From: Sphingomonas sp. LT1P40
GTDB lineage: Bacteria; Pseudomonadota; Alphaproteobacteria; Sphingomonadales; Sphingomonadaceae
Length of the DNA: 64,000 nt
NCBI RefSeq assembly: GCF_036663835.1
Contig: NZ_JAXOJT010000001.1
Coordinates: 1,426,001 to 1,490,000 of the forward strand
Direction of reading: 5' to 3'
The notes under the pieces are model-generated. The model was not told the origin of the DNA. It ran no database searches and saw only the letters and a program-made list of their open reading frames with translations. Below are positions 49,810 through 60,486 of the stretch, piece by piece. Both the position numbers and the translations under genes were made by a program. Positions within the stretch are counted from its first letter, which is position 1; each line of letters opens with the position of its first letter.

Positions 49810-50874
49810 ATGTATAGCGAAAGCGATCTCAACAGCGCGGTGGAGGCGGGGGTACTGACACCGGATTCCGCCGCCGCATTCCGCGACCATGTCGCCACCA
49901 CGCACGCCGCGCCGATCGTCGATGAGGAGCATTTCCGGCTGCTCACCGGCTTCAACGACATTTTCGTCGCCATCGCCGCCGCGCTGATGCTGGCCGCCGC
50001 CGCCTGGATCGGGGCGGAGATCAAGCCGTGGCTTGGCGGCATTGCGGCCGCTGGACTCGCCTGGGGGCTGGCCGAGTATTTCACGCGTGTTCGGCGCATG
50101 GCGCTGCCCAGCATCCTGCTATTGCTGGCGTTCATCGCGGGCGTCGCGGGCGCGCTGGTCGGCGTCGTTGCCGACAATCTCGACACGCTCGAACGCCTGA
50201 TCGGCCGCGACAACGATACGCTGGCCAAGCAGGTCGCCAGCGGCATTGCCGCAGTCATCTGTCTGGCCACCGCCGGTGCGGCATGGCTGCACTGGCGCCG
50301 CTTCACCGTGCCGATAACCGTTGCCGCTGGGGCGGTCGCGGTCGTCGGCGTGCTGTTCGCACTCATCATGACCAGCTTCGCCGGGGCGGAACGCTGGGCA
50401 ATGCCGATCGTGCTGGCGGGCGGTGTACTGGTATTCTTGTTCGCCATGCGCTGGGACATGTCGGACAGGGAGCGCACGACGCGCCGTTCCGATGTAGCTT
50501 TCTGGCTTCACCTTGCCGCCGCGCCGATGATTGCGCATCCGATCTTCCACATGCTGGGCGTGTTCGACGGCAATGTCGCACCCGGCATCGCGGGCATCGT
50601 GCTGTTGCTTTATGTCGGCTTCGCCGCGCTGGCGCTGGCGATCGACCGGCGCGCGCTGCTGGTCTCCAGCCTCGCTTATGTCCTTTATGCGATGTACGCG
50701 CTGTTCACGAGCGCCGGGGCGGTCGAGCTGGGCGCGGCGTTGACGGCGTTGGTGATCGGATCGGCGTTACTGACGCTATCGGCCTTCTGGCAGCCGATGC
50801 GCCGCCTCGTCGTGGGGCCGCTGGGCGGCATTGCCGGACGGCTCCCGCCCGTCCAGCCGCCCGCCTACGCTTGA
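49810..50874 (+). CDS. Multi-spanning membrane protein, unknown function
   Basis: A 354-residue protein with a soluble N-terminus of about 50 residues (MYSESDLNSAVEAGVLTPDS, a helical stretch like those of DUF2157-type proteins) and about ten membrane helices rich in A, L and V. RBS AGGAGGG upstream. No transporter motif is seen. It converges with the DoxX gene, overlapping by 10 bp. Confidence 0.75.
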   Translation: MYSESDLNSAVEAGVLTPDSAAAFRDHVATTHAAPIVDEEHFRLLTGFNDIFVAIAAALMLAAAAWIGAEIKPWLGGIAAAGLAWGLAEYFTRVRRMALPSILLLLAFIAGVAGALVGVVADNLDTLERLIGRDNDTLAKQVASGIAAVICLATAGAAWLHWRRFTVPITVAAGAVAVVGVLFALIMTSFAGAERWAMPIVLAGGVLVFLFAMRWDMSDRERTTRRSDVAFWLHLAAAPMIAHPIFHMLGVFDGNVAPGIAGIVLLLYVGFAALALAIDRRALLVSSLAYVLYAMYALFTSAGAVELGAALTALVIGSALLTLSAFWQPMRRLVVGPLGGIAGRLPPVQPPAYA

Positions 50875-51272
50875 TCGGATCGGGGCGTGGCCGGTCGGCT
50901 GCGCCCCGGCCACACCTCTCCCACCCACAAAGCCCATAGCACGATCAGCGGCTGGGCCAGCAGGCGTGGGCCGTGATACCAGATCGACAGACCCGTACCG
51001 GACTCCAAATCGATCATCGCGTGCTTGATGTTCGCCGGGAAAACGCACACCGCATAGAGCGCAAGCAACATCCCCGCCCACCAGCGGAACCGCCGCTTCA
51101 CCAGCCCCAGCGCGCCTGCAATCTCGCAAATACCCGTAACCAGCACCATTTCGCGCGGCAACATCACCCAGTCCGGCATCACTTTGAGAAAGACGTCCGG
51201 CGCCGCCAGATGGACCACGCCCGCAGCGAGATAGATCAGCGCCAACAGCCAGCGCGATGCGGCACGAACCAT
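50865..51272 (-). CDS. DoxX-family membrane protein
   Basis: A 135-residue four-helix membrane protein: WLLALIYLAAGVVHLAAPDV, LVTGICEIAGALGLV and FPANIKHAMID are typical of DoxX-like proteins. Role unknown; some family members take part in redox stress. ATG 51272 is preferred; a GTG at 51293 would add seven residues. Confidence 0.85.
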   Translation of the reverse strand: MVRAASRWLLALIYLAAGVVHLAAPDVFLKVMPDWVMLPREMVLVTGICEIAGALGLVKRRFRWWAGMLLALYAVCVFPANIKHAMIDLESGTGLSIWYHGPRLLAQPLIVLWALWVGEVWPGRSRPATPRSDQA

Positions 51273-51453
51273 CCCGCTTCCGATCAATCGCACCGAAAAT
51301 TACCCAAAATGAAGATACTCCCGATAGTATTCGCGCAAAATGAGTAGCTGCCGCGTTGCACAAATGATGAATTCCGCCTTCACCTTGCGGTCGAATTAGG
51401 GGAATTCAAGGCGTTGGTGCGTAATAGCGTCATTACCGTATATCCGTCATGTG

Positions 51454-52347
51454 ATGGTGGTTGAGCCGATGCAACAGCATCAGACCGCCGCCCCGCTTCA
51501 GGGTCATCGTTTCGACGCGCTGCTCAGCGAGTTCGCGGCCTCTGCGATGTCTGCCGGAATCGCCGCGCTGGGGTCGCCCAATCGCACGCTCATCTTCGCC
51601 GCTACTGCGCGCGCCTGCGGGCCATTTGACACCGGGATGGGCCGATCGCGGCCGGTCAGCGTCAACGCGCTCGCAGCCTCGCTGGAACGCCCGTTCGAGA
51701 CGATCCGGCGTCAGGCCAACATGCTGATCGAGACCGGCCTGGTCGTGCGGAACGACGCCGGCCTGTCCGTGCCGCTGCACGCAATCGCCGATCCGCGTGC
51801 GGCGCGGATGACCGATCGCTGCCACGACCTGCTCGTCCGGCTGGTCGAGGATGCGCGCGCCGCGAACCTGATGCTCCCCGAAGCGCGCCCGAGCGTCGCC
51901 TATGATCCGCGTGCCGGTGTCGGCATCGCGCTCGACCTGCTCCTCGCCACGGTCGAATGTCACAGTGAACGTCACGAAAACTGGACGCGCCTCGCACTGC
52001 TCTTCGCCATCGAGTGGGCAAGTCATCGCTTCGCCCACCCGCCTGCACCGGATGCGCCGACCGCTGGAGTAAAGCCGAGCATGGTCGCGCGCATTGTCGG
52101 CCTGCCCTATGCGACGGTGTCGCGGAATATCGAAATGCTCGTCGCGGACGGCAAGCTGCGCCGCCTTCCCGATGGCCTGGTGATCGCGCCCAAACTGCTG
52201 GCTGCACCCGCCGCCGCCGAGGCGCGAATCGCGCTCGCCAACCGCGCGCGCCAGTTGCTGGGCCGCCTTGCCCAGCTGGGGTTCCCGCTAGAGCAGCCCG
52301 CGCTGGCCTATATCGAACGTCGGCCACCGCTTCCCGCGCTCGGCTAG
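51454..52347 (+). CDS. Putative transcriptional regulator with two winged-helix segments
   Basis: A 297-residue protein. Two segments look like winged helices: residues about 65-105 (VSVNALAASLERPFETIRRQ then ANMLIETGLVVRND) and about 205-245 (MVARIVGLPYATVSRNIEML then VADGKLRRLPDGLV). Between them lies a helical region. There is no receiver domain. The pattern suggests a tandem-HTH DNA-binding protein. Starts at GTG 51451 and ATG 51469 are also possible. The 180-bp leader upstream is A/T-rich and contains a GAATTCC/GGAATTC dyad. Confidence 0.7.
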   Translation: MVVEPMQQHQTAAPLQGHRFDALLSEFAASAMSAGIAALGSPNRTLIFAATARACGPFDTGMGRSRPVSVNALAASLERPFETIRRQANMLIETGLVVRNDAGLSVPLHAIADPRAARMTDRCHDLLVRLVEDARAANLMLPEARPSVAYDPRAGVGIALDLLLATVECHSERHENWTRLALLFAIEWASHRFAHPPAPDAPTAGVKPSMVARIVGLPYATVSRNIEMLVADGKLRRLPDGLVIAPKLLAAPAAAEARIALANRARQLLGRLAQLGFPLEQPALAYIERRPPLPALG

Positions 52348-52426
52348 GAGGGCCGGCGCGGTATCGTACCGGAACCGACTGCCCACCCACCCGTTCCCGC
52401 TGCATCCCCGAAACAGGAGCAGCCCC

Positions 52427-52918
52427 ATGCCCACCCCACAGGAACTCAAGGATAAATTCTGGAAAGCGCTCGACGACGATCGCACGCTTTTCCTCGGTCT
52501 GGACGGCGTCGATGACGGCCATGCGCAGCCGATGACCGCGCTGCGCGATACCGACAGCGATGGCGGCCCGATCTGGTTCTTCACGACGAAGGACAATGGC
52601 ATCGTCCAGTCGTTGCAGGAAGGCAGCCGCGCGATGGCGCATTTCGTCACGAGGGGTCATGATCTGTGGGCAACGCTCCACGGCAATCTGTCCGTCGACA
52701 CTGACCGCGCGGTGATCGACCGGTTGTGGAATCCCTTCGTCGCCGCCTGGTACGAAGGTGGAAAGGACGATCCGAAATTACAGCTGCTGCGCCTCGATGC
52801 CGAAAGTGCGCAAATCTGGCTCAACGAGAACAGCCTGTTCGCAGGCATCAAGATGTTGCTCGGTGCCGATCCCAAGCAGGAATATCGCGACAAGGTCGCC
52901 GAAGTTTCGCTCAATTGA
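52427..52918 (+). CDS. Pyridoxamine-5'-phosphate-oxidase-like general stress protein
   Basis: A 163-residue split-barrel flavoprotein-like protein (general stress protein 26 family): FLGLDGVDDGHAQPMTA, PIWFFTTKDNGIVQSL, LWATLHGNLSVD and NPFVAAWYEGGKDDP. Members bind FMN or F420-like flavins; the role is undefined. Followed 10 bp later by an alpha/beta hydrolase, probably in one operon. RBS AGGAG upstream of ATG 52427. Confidence 0.88.
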   Translation: MPTPQELKDKFWKALDDDRTLFLGLDGVDDGHAQPMTALRDTDSDGGPIWFFTTKDNGIVQSLQEGSRAMAHFVTRGHDLWATLHGNLSVDTDRAVIDRLWNPFVAAWYEGGKDDPKLQLLRLDAESAQIWLNENSLFAGIKMLLGADPKQEYRDKVAEVSLN

Positions 52919-52928
52919 GGAAAACGCC

Positions 52929-53831
52929 ATGTCTTACGTAAAGACCCGCGACGGGACCGATATCTACGTCAAGGATTGGGACGGCGGTGGCCGTCCCGTC
53001 GTCCTGCTGCATGGCTGGCCGCTATCGTCGGACAGCTGGGACCCGCAGGCGATGGCGCTGGCCGAGGCCGGGTTTCACGTCATTGCCTATGACCGGCGCG
53101 GCTTTGGTCGCTCGGCACAACCGTGGAACGGCTATGATTACGACACGCTGAGCGACGATCTGGCCGACGTAATGGAGGGCACTGACGCAACTGACGACGT
53201 CACGCTCATCGGCTTCTCGATGGGTGGCGGCGAAGTGGCGCGCTATATGTCCCGTCACGGCGGCAAGGGTGTTACCGCCGCTGCACTCATCAGCTCGGTC
53301 GTGCCGTACATGCTCAATACCAACGACAATCCCGATGGCGTGCCACAGGAGAAGCTCGAAGAAATCGCCGCCGGGATCAAGGAAGACCGGGCGAAATTCT
53401 TCGCTGGCTTCTTCAAGGACTTTTTCGGAGTCGGCATGCTCTCGCACCCGGTGTCGGACGAGACGCTGAACTGGGCATGGCGGCTGGCAATGCAGGCCAG
53501 CCTACGCTCGACGCTGGAATGCGCCAAATCGTTCGGCTTTACCGACTTCCGGTCCGACCTGGCCGCGTTCAAGGTGCCGACGCTCGTTCTGCACGGGACT
53601 GCGGACGCCACGGTCCCGATCGACGCAACCGGGCGTGCGGCGGCTGTGGGCATCGCCAATGCCCAGCTGGTCGAATATGACGGTGCGCCGCATGGCCTGT
53701 TCGCCAGCGAAAGCGACCGGCTGACCCGCGATTTGCTGATCTTCCTCGGCGATTCCACCAAACGCTTAAACACCCCGCGCAATGAATCCTTCGTTGCGCA
53801 ACCGGGCGCGGAAACACTAGAGGCCCGTTAA
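52929..53831 (+). CDS. Alpha/beta hydrolase, non-haem chloroperoxidase type
   Basis: A 300-residue alpha/beta hydrolase. Seen: LLHGWPLSSDSWDPQ, the nucleophile elbow GFSMGGGEVARYM with Ser, VLHGTADATVPID with Asp, and the late His in DGAPHGLFASES. The sequence resembles cofactor-free haloperoxidases/esterases. Start ATG 52929 has TGAGGA upstream. Physiological activity is probably an esterase. Confidence 0.88.
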   Translation: MSYVKTRDGTDIYVKDWDGGGRPVVLLHGWPLSSDSWDPQAMALAEAGFHVIAYDRRGFGRSAQPWNGYDYDTLSDDLADVMEGTDATDDVTLIGFSMGGGEVARYMSRHGGKGVTAAALISSVVPYMLNTNDNPDGVPQEKLEEIAAGIKEDRAKFFAGFFKDFFGVGMLSHPVSDETLNWAWRLAMQASLRSTLECAKSFGFTDFRSDLAAFKVPTLVLHGTADATVPIDATGRAAAVGIANAQLVEYDGAPHGLFASESDRLTRDLLIFLGDSTKRLNTPRNESFVAQPGAETLEAR

Positions 53832-53870
53832 GCCGCTACCGCTTCGGGTGGGTGCTTTTGACAGGATTGC

Positions 53871-55192
53871 ATGGCCCCCCACCCGTTTACCATCCATAAT
53901 TACCGCGCCTATTGGATCGCCCGGCTCGCCTCCACGCTGGCCGGGCTTTCGATGGTCGTGGTGATCGGCTGGCAGGTTTACGACATCGCGCGCGAAACGA
54001 TGGGCGTGCGGGAGGCTGCGTTGCAGTTGGGCTTTATCGGGCTTGCCCAATTCCTGCCCCTTCTCGCGCTGTCTCTAGTGACCGGCTGGATAGCTGATCG
54101 TCTCGACCGCCGCTGGATTATTCGCGGGGCGATCGCGCTAGAGACGCTCTGCGCCGCGATCCTCGCCTGGCTGACCTGGACCGATACCGTCACGATACCG
54201 GCCTTGTTCGGGGTCGCCGCACTGCTGGGTGTCGGGCGGGCATTTGCCGGCCCGGCGCTGAGTGCGCTGGCCCCGAACCTCGTCCCCACCGCCTCGCTCC
54301 CCACCGCCATCGCACTCAGCGCGCTGGCGTGGCAGGTCGGGTCGATCGGCGGTCCCGCGATGGGCGGCTATCTCTATGCGGCAAACCCGGCTTTGCCCTA
54401 TATCGTGTCGGGCGGGCTGTTTCTGTTGTCGTTCGTGATGATGATGCTGGTGTCCCACATTCCGCGCTCGCGCATCGAAGCGGGCGGCAGCCCGTGGGCG
54501 CAGATGGTCGATGGCCTGCGCTATGTGCGCCGCAACCGCCTGATCCTCGGCGCGATCTCGCTCGACATGTTCGCGGTGCTGCTGGGTGGTGCGACCGCTA
54601 TGTTGCCGATTTATGCGCGCGATATCCTGATGATCGGCGCCGACGGCCTAGGCCACCTCCGCGCCGCCCCCGCCATTGGCGCGGTGGCAGTCGCACTGAT
54701 CCTGTCATGGCGACCGCTCAAGACCAATGTCGGGGTCAAGATGCTGTGGTCCGTCATCGGCTTTGGCGTGGCGACGGTGGTATTTGGCTGGGCCGGACCG
54801 TTGATGGTCGGCTGGTTTGGACCGGACATGGTCGGCAGCGATTTCGCGCCCGCCGTGCTGGTTTCGCTAGGCGCGCTGGTCGCGCTCGGAGCGTTCGACA
54901 TGATTTCGGTCTATGTCCGCTCGTCGCTGATCCAGCTCTACACCCCCGATGCGATGCGCGGACGGGTCGGTTCGGTGTCCACGCTCTTCATTTCCAGCTC
55001 GAACGAGCTCGGCGAGGCGCGCTCGGGCTTTCTCGCCGCGCTGATCGGGCCACTGGTCGCAGTTGTCGGCGGCGGATTCGCTGCCATCTTGGTAACTGCG
55101 CTGTGGGCGCGTATCTTTCCGGAATTGCGCCGGGCACGAACGTTCGACCCGCCGGTGAACCTTGCGGAGCCTATCCCAGAGGAGACGAAAAT

Positions 55193-55196
<4 letters not shown>
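53871..55196 (+). CDS. MFS transporter, EntS-like
   Basis: A 441-residue major-facilitator protein with about 12 membrane helices. Seen: [16 protein letters not shown] (loop 2-3 motif A), [15 protein letters not shown] [18 protein letters not shown] and [21 protein letters not shown], typical of the EntS/DHA3 exporters. The substrate is unknown. Its stop overlaps the cysteine synthase start by 4 bp (ATGA), linking the two genes. Confidence 0.87.
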
Positions 55197-56113
<917 letters not shown>

Positions 56114-56183
56114 AGGACTCGCTTTCGCCTCCGTAATGAGTAAGCTGTCCGAGTCGGGGAATCACGGCTTCCGGGGGGAAAAC

Positions 56184-56510
56184 GTGCGAAATGCAATGAT
56201 CTGCGTCAGCGTGATGCTGGCGATGTTTCTGGCTTGGCCGATGGTCTTCGGCAGTGAGAAATCGTCTGCGGTGAGGGCCGCGGCGGTGCCTGTGGCGGTT
56301 GCCGCAGTACCCGCCGTCGCCACCGGCGCAGACGCCAAACTCGTCAAGACTGCGGTGCGAACGGCGCGGCCGCCCGTCGCCAAGGTGCTGGAAAGCTGTT
56401 TCAAACGCTACGAGCGCGAATATGCCAGCTGTGGTTCGACCAACAGCAGCTGTCGCATGAAAGTCGCCGATAGCTGGGATTTGTGCGAGGCGACCGGGTT
56501 CTGGCCGTAG
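56184..56510 (+). CDS. Small exported or anchored protein with four cysteines
   Basis: A 108-residue protein from GTG 56184, which has GGGGGG six bases upstream; an ATG at 56136 would add 16 residues before the hydrophobic stretch (AMICVSVMLAMFLAWPMVFG). Then comes an Ala/Val-rich segment and a C-terminal part ESCFKRYEREYASCGSTNSS followed by CRMKVADSWDLCEATGFWP, with four Cys likely in two disulfides. No family recognised. Confidence 0.65.
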   Translation: MRNAMICVSVMLAMFLAWPMVFGSEKSSAVRAAAVPVAVAAVPAVATGADAKLVKTAVRTARPPVAKVLESCFKRYEREYASCGSTNSSCRMKVADSWDLCEATGFWP

Positions 56511-56545
56511 ATATTTCGGCCTGATCCTGCGGCGAACTGTATCGT

Positions 56546-56570
56546 ATCGGGCGGCACGAGGTCGCCCGAT
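56546..56570. repeat. Hairpin ATCGGGCG / CGCCCGAT
   Basis: Perfect 8-bp arms with a 9-base loop, 36 bases after the stop of the small Cys-rich gene and 67 before the hydrolase gene. Possible weak terminator; no T run. Confidence 0.45.
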
Positions 56571-56636
56571 GGTTCCAACGGCGTCACGATTGCGTTATGG
56601 GCGTCGGCCCGTTGCCCGACAGGATAGCCCACGCCC

Positions 56637-57980
56637 GTGACCAGCCCCGTTCTTTCCGCCGATCCGGCGCGCCGGATCGCGCCCGGCCTGTGGATCGCGC
56701 TCGCGCTGATCGCGCTGGCGGCGGTCGTCGGCCCGTTGCTGTACGTGCTGAACACCCCGCGTGTGCCTGTCAGCGACCCGACGCTCGCTGAAATCGCCAG
56801 ACCCAAGCGAATCGTGCCCAAAGCGGAGTTGCCGCCGGTAGAACCCGTTCGCCTTGCCGCGCTGCCGAAGGACGAGGCGCGCGAGTTCAATGCCACGATC
56901 CCGTTCTCCACTGGCCCCAACCCGGCTGCGCGCCCGTTCATCGTCTCCGGCAGCGCGCCGGATCAGGCACGCGCCATCGACTGCCTCGCCGCCGCGACAT
57001 GGTATGAAGCGGGCGACGATGTGGTGGGGCAGCGTGCGGTGGCGCAGGTCATCCTCAACCGCATGCGCCACCCGGCGTTTCCGAAATCGGTATGTGGCGT
57101 GGTGTTCCAGGGGCAGGAGCGGCGCACCGGTTGCCAGTTCACCTTCACCTGCGACGGCGCGATGACGCGCACGCCCTCCGCCGTGGCATGGATCCGGGCC
57201 CAGGAAATCGCACGGATGGCGCTCAGCGGCTATGTCGTGGCCAAGGTGGGGCACTCGACGCATTATCATACCGACTGGGTGGTGCCGTACTGGAGCTCGA
57301 GCCTCGACAAGGTGGCCGAGGTAAACACGCATCTGTTCTTCCGCTGGACCGGCTGGTGGGGGACGCCGCCTGCGTTTCGCCGGGCCTATGCCGGGGCGGA
57401 GCCGAACATCCCGAAGATGGCGCGGCTGTCGCCGTTTCATATCGGCGGCGCGACGGAGGCGACGGCGATCGTGACCGAGGGTGCGATCGTCGATCCGGCG
57501 ACCATTCCTGATTCGGCGCTGCCTCAGCCAGCCGTCGGGGGAAATTCCGACACATTCTATGTCGCGCTGGATCGCGGCATGGGTGCCGACGCGTTTGCGG
57601 CGCTGGCGATTCGTACCTGTGGCGAGCGCCCATTCTGCAAGTTCATGGGGTGGACCGATCCCCGGAAAGTGCCACCGGCGGGTGCGGCGCTGAGCGGGGC
57701 GGCGTTGGACAGCATGTCGTTCAGCTATCTGCGGGACGCGGCGCAGGGATTTGGCAAGGCGCTGTGGAATTGCGGGGAGTTTCGGCGGCCCAGCCCGGTT
57801 CAGTGCATGCGGCGGACGCCTGCTGCCGTTGCGGCGCCGGTGCCGGACATTGCCCCGATCCGGCTCGATCCGACACCGAAGCGATCGCCGGTCCCCGAAC
57901 TGGGCGGCGTGCGGCGGAAGAGTGAGGTCGCACCGCCGGTGGTGACCGTTCCAGCGGCGCAGCCAACGCCGGCACCCTAA
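56637..57980 (+). CDS. SleB-like cell-wall hydrolase
   Basis: A 447-residue protein with one membrane helix (residues 17-38) and a hydrolase_2/SleB domain at about 110-225: IDCLAAATWYEAGDDVVGQR (catalytic Glu in YEA), VILNRMRHPAFPKSVCGVVF and GCQFTFTCDG. Such enzymes cut the glycan strand of peptidoglycan. The C-terminal part is unassigned and ends Pro-rich. GTG start at 56637. It converges with the bPH2 protein gene with a 4-bp overlap of stops. Confidence 0.87.
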   Translation: MTSPVLSADPARRIAPGLWIALALIALAAVVGPLLYVLNTPRVPVSDPTLAEIARPKRIVPKAELPPVEPVRLAALPKDEAREFNATIPFSTGPNPAARPFIVSGSAPDQARAIDCLAAATWYEAGDDVVGQRAVAQVILNRMRHPAFPKSVCGVVFQGQERRTGCQFTFTCDGAMTRTPSAVAWIRAQEIARMALSGYVVAKVGHSTHYHTDWVVPYWSSSLDKVAEVNTHLFFRWTGWWGTPPAFRRAYAGAEPNIPKMARLSPFHIGGATEATAIVTEGAIVDPATIPDSALPQPAVGGNSDTFYVALDRGMGADAFAALAIRTCGERPFCKFMGWTDPRKVPPAGAALSGAALDSMSFSYLRDAAQGFGKALWNCGEFRRPSPVQCMRRTPAAVAAPVPDIAPIRLDPTPKRSPVPELGGVRRKSEVAPPVVTVPAAQPTPAP

Positions 57981-59431
57981 TCGATCCTCGCCACCAAGCC
58001 GGTGGCGAGGTCGCGGGCTTCGGGCAGGGCGATGTCAACCACGTCGGGGGATCCCCCGCCGCCTGCTCCGGCGGTGTCGACGAGCACGCTGGCCAGGCCG
58101 AGTCGGCGTTGTAGCCAGCTGGCCTGTAGCGTCACCACTTGAACATTCTCGACCGGGACGATCCAGTCGCGCTGGACTAGGACGCCGCGCATCACCTGTA
58201 GGCTGGTGTGGCGCAGGGCAAAGCGGTGGTAGCGGCGGTGGAGCAGCGCGGCGATGACGAGCGGGATCAGGAGAAGCAGCGCCAGCCACGCCAGCGGGGT
58301 GACGAAGATGGCGACGGCAAGGATGGCGACGGGCCAAGGCAAGGCATGGATCAGCGAGCGGACGACATGGCCGGCGGCGACAGGGCGGAGTTGCAAGCGC
58401 TCGAACGGAGGCAGCCCGGCGGTTTCGACGATCCAGGCGGCTTCGTGGTCGCGGGCTAGCGGAGCCATGACTTGCCGACCGCTGGGGTCATTGCTGCCCC
58501 CTAGCGTCTGAAAGCTCAGGCCATTCCAGCCCAATAGCCCACGCAGCGGGCCGCGCTGGGCGACGGCGAGCTGGATGCGGCGCATCGCGACGACCACTTC
58601 GCTGCGGGTCAGCAGGCCACGGGTGCGGCGGAAGCGACCCTCCCCTGCCTTCAGCGTGAAGCCCCAGTCGCGCAGCACGGTGCGGACCACGCCAGTGACG
58701 ATGCCCAGCGACACGGCCACCCCGGCCACGAGCAGCGCGGCGGCGATGCTGAACCTTGCCCGCACTTCATCCTGCGCCACATCGGCCCAGTCGCGGGCTT
58801 CGTCCCAGCCGAAGCCCAATGCGTCGCCGAAGAACTGGATGATACCGGCCAGCGCGGCGATCCAGACCAGCGAGAAGCTGAACATGCCGAGCAGCACGAC
58901 GCGGCCCGGCGACATCTGGAACACGACGTGCAGCGGGTCCGACATTGCCACTTCGTCGCCCTCCGGCACGGTCGTCGCCGCCAGTTTGCCACCGCGCAAC
59001 GCGGCGCGCAGCCTTTGCGCTTCGGCGACCGAGACGCTGTCGAGGACTGCTTCATCCTTTTCGCCGCCACCGGTTTCGACGCGGACTTCGGCGAGGCCGA
59101 ACAAGCGGGCGAGCGGTTTGCGCTCGATCGAAACGTCCTGAATCCGCTCCAGCGGGATCGAGCGGCGGGTGCGGGTCAGCACGCCGCGTTCGATGATCAG
59201 TTCATGTTCGGCGATCGTATAGGTGAAGCGCCGCCAGCCGAGCCAGGTGAAGAACAGCACGATGACCGCGACCACCGCCGCCGCCAGCAAGATCCAGCCG
59301 ATGCCGCGACCGGAGGTGAAGGCGAACAAGGCGGGCAGACCCAGGACGTTCTGTGGTGCCTTGCGCAGGAAGCCGATGGCGATCGAGCCGGGATGGACGC
59401 GGCGGGCCGGATAAGCCTCCGCTTCGTTCAC
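57977..59431 (-). CDS. bPH2-domain membrane protein (YdbT-like)
   Basis: A 484-residue protein with about six membrane helices in pairs, each pair followed by a bacterial PH-like domain: residues about 60-140 (IAEHELIIERGVLTRTRRSI then PLERIQDVSI), 230-300 and 400-480 (SLQVMRGVLVQRDWIVPVEN). It matches YdbT. GTG 59431 overlaps the stop of the smaller partner by 4 bp (GTGA). YdbS/YdbT-type pairs are membrane proteins linked to antimicrobial-peptide resistance in Bacillus; the role here is unknown. Confidence 0.87.
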   Translation of the reverse strand: MNEAEAYPARRVHPGSIAIGFLRKAPQNVLGLPALFAFTSGRGIGWILLAAAVVAVIVLFFTWLGWRRFTYTIAEHELIIERGVLTRTRRSIPLERIQDVSIERKPLARLFGLAEVRVETGGGEKDEAVLDSVSVAEAQRLRAALRGGKLAATTVPEGDEVAMSDPLHVVFQMSPGRVVLLGMFSFSLVWIAALAGIIQFFGDALGFGWDEARDWADVAQDEVRARFSIAAALLVAGVAVSLGIVTGVVRTVLRDWGFTLKAGEGRFRRTRGLLTRSEVVVAMRRIQLAVAQRGPLRGLLGWNGLSFQTLGGSNDPSGRQVMAPLARDHEAAWIVETAGLPPFERLQLRPVAAGHVVRSLIHALPWPVAILAVAIFVTPLAWLALLLLIPLVIAALLHRRYHRFALRHTSLQVMRGVLVQRDWIVPVENVQVVTLQASWLQRRLGLASVLVDTAGAGGGGSPDVVDIALPEARDLATGLVARID

Positions 59432-59913
59432 CACGGGTCGCTCGACAATTGTTCGCGGATCGCATCGCGGATTTCCTCCGCCGTCTCGCGGGTGATGCCG
59501 GGGAGCCCAACCTGGCTGCCCGCCGTTCCCGCCGTGTGGAGGACGAGCGAGGCGACGCCGAACATGCGGTCGATCGGCCCCTGTGCCACGTCGATATGCT
59601 GAACGCGCGACGCGGGGACGATGGTGTGAGTCTGAGTCAGCCAGCCCGAGGCGACGTGCAGCTCCCGCCCGGTCCAGGCCCAGCCCCAGCGTGCCCAGCG
59701 GCGCGGGGTGGCGACCAGCACGTGCCACAGGCCGATCAGCGCGATGACGCACGGCGCGGCCCAGATCGGCAACCACTCGACCGCATGGCCCAGCCCCCAG
59801 CTGGGGATGGCTGAGACTAGCGAGGCCACCGCGAAGAAGACTGCGCCGGTGAGGCGCATCGCGTTGAGCTGACCGCGTTCGAGCGGCTGGAGGGGGATGT
59901 CGGGGAGCAGCAT
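59428..59913 (-). CDS. bPH2-domain membrane protein (YdbS-like)
   Basis: A 161-residue protein with two membrane helices (AVFFAVASLVSAIPSWGLGH; PCVIALIGLWHVLVA) and one bacterial PH domain (GRELHVASGWLTQTHTIVPA then SRVQHIDVAQGPIDRMFG). It is the small member of the YdbS/YdbT pair. ATG 59913 is chosen; upstream codons are in the HTH gene region. Overlaps its partner by 4 bp. Confidence 0.88.
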   Translation of the reverse strand: MLLPDIPLQPLERGQLNAMRLTGAVFFAVASLVSAIPSWGLGHAVEWLPIWAAPCVIALIGLWHVLVATPRRWARWGWAWTGRELHVASGWLTQTHTIVPASRVQHIDVAQGPIDRMFGVASLVLHTAGTAGSQVGLPGITRETAEEIRDAIREQLSSDPW

Positions 59914-59920
59914 GGCCGCA

Positions 59921-60385
59921 CTATGGCGTGTGTGCGGGGCGACCAAAAGGGGTTTCGGTCGGGCGGGCATCGGATGATGCATCGCCAAAGGTCTCAAAGG
60001 TCACACCGTATCGCGTGGGGGCGGATGGCGGCGTGGCGGTTGACAGACTTGACGTTTTGACACGGTTTTCAACCGGGCTGTCAACTTCGTCGGCGCAGCG
60101 CGCGGCGTAGAGGCGAAGTGCCGCCTGCCAGCACAGCGCGAACGGCGCGTCGGGTGCGCCGCGCAGCTTTTGATAGGCCGATTGCCGCGACAAGCCGACC
60201 AACGCGCAGGCGCGGGTGACACTGACGCCACGTGAGAGGGCGATGAGGAAGCGTGCCTGTCTGTCCGGGGTCCAGCCGTCGTAGCGCTGGTTGTGCGCCA
60301 CGGTCGGCTCGACGTCATGGAAGCGGGGCCGGTTGAAGGCGGCGGGGTCCCAGGGGGCGGAATTGGTGGCGGTTTGGGCGTTCAT
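59921..60385 (-). CDS. Helix-turn-helix protein, unknown role
   Basis: A 154-residue protein. Residues about 38-75 (GWTPDRQARFLIALSRGVSV then TRACALVGLSRQSAYQKLRG) form a helix-turn-helix like those found in resolvase and small terminase proteins and common in sphingomonads. The C-terminal 60 residues are Pro/Ser/Thr-rich and look disordered. It ends seven bases upstream of the bPH2 gene and could be the regulator of that pair. Confidence 0.72.
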   Translation of the reverse strand: MNAQTATNSAPWDPAAFNRPRFHDVEPTVAHNQRYDGWTPDRQARFLIALSRGVSVTRACALVGLSRQSAYQKLRGAPDAPFALCWQAALRLYAARCADEVDSPVENRVKTSSLSTATPPSAPTRYGVTFETFGDASSDARPTETPFGRPAHTP

Positions 60386-60486
60386 GGGGTGCGGTCCTTT
60401 GCGGATGTGTTGCAGAGGACCGGTTAGGTATGCGGGTACGGGGTCTGTAGGAAAGTTCTTTTTCTGTTCTGGGCTGGTTCATTCGC

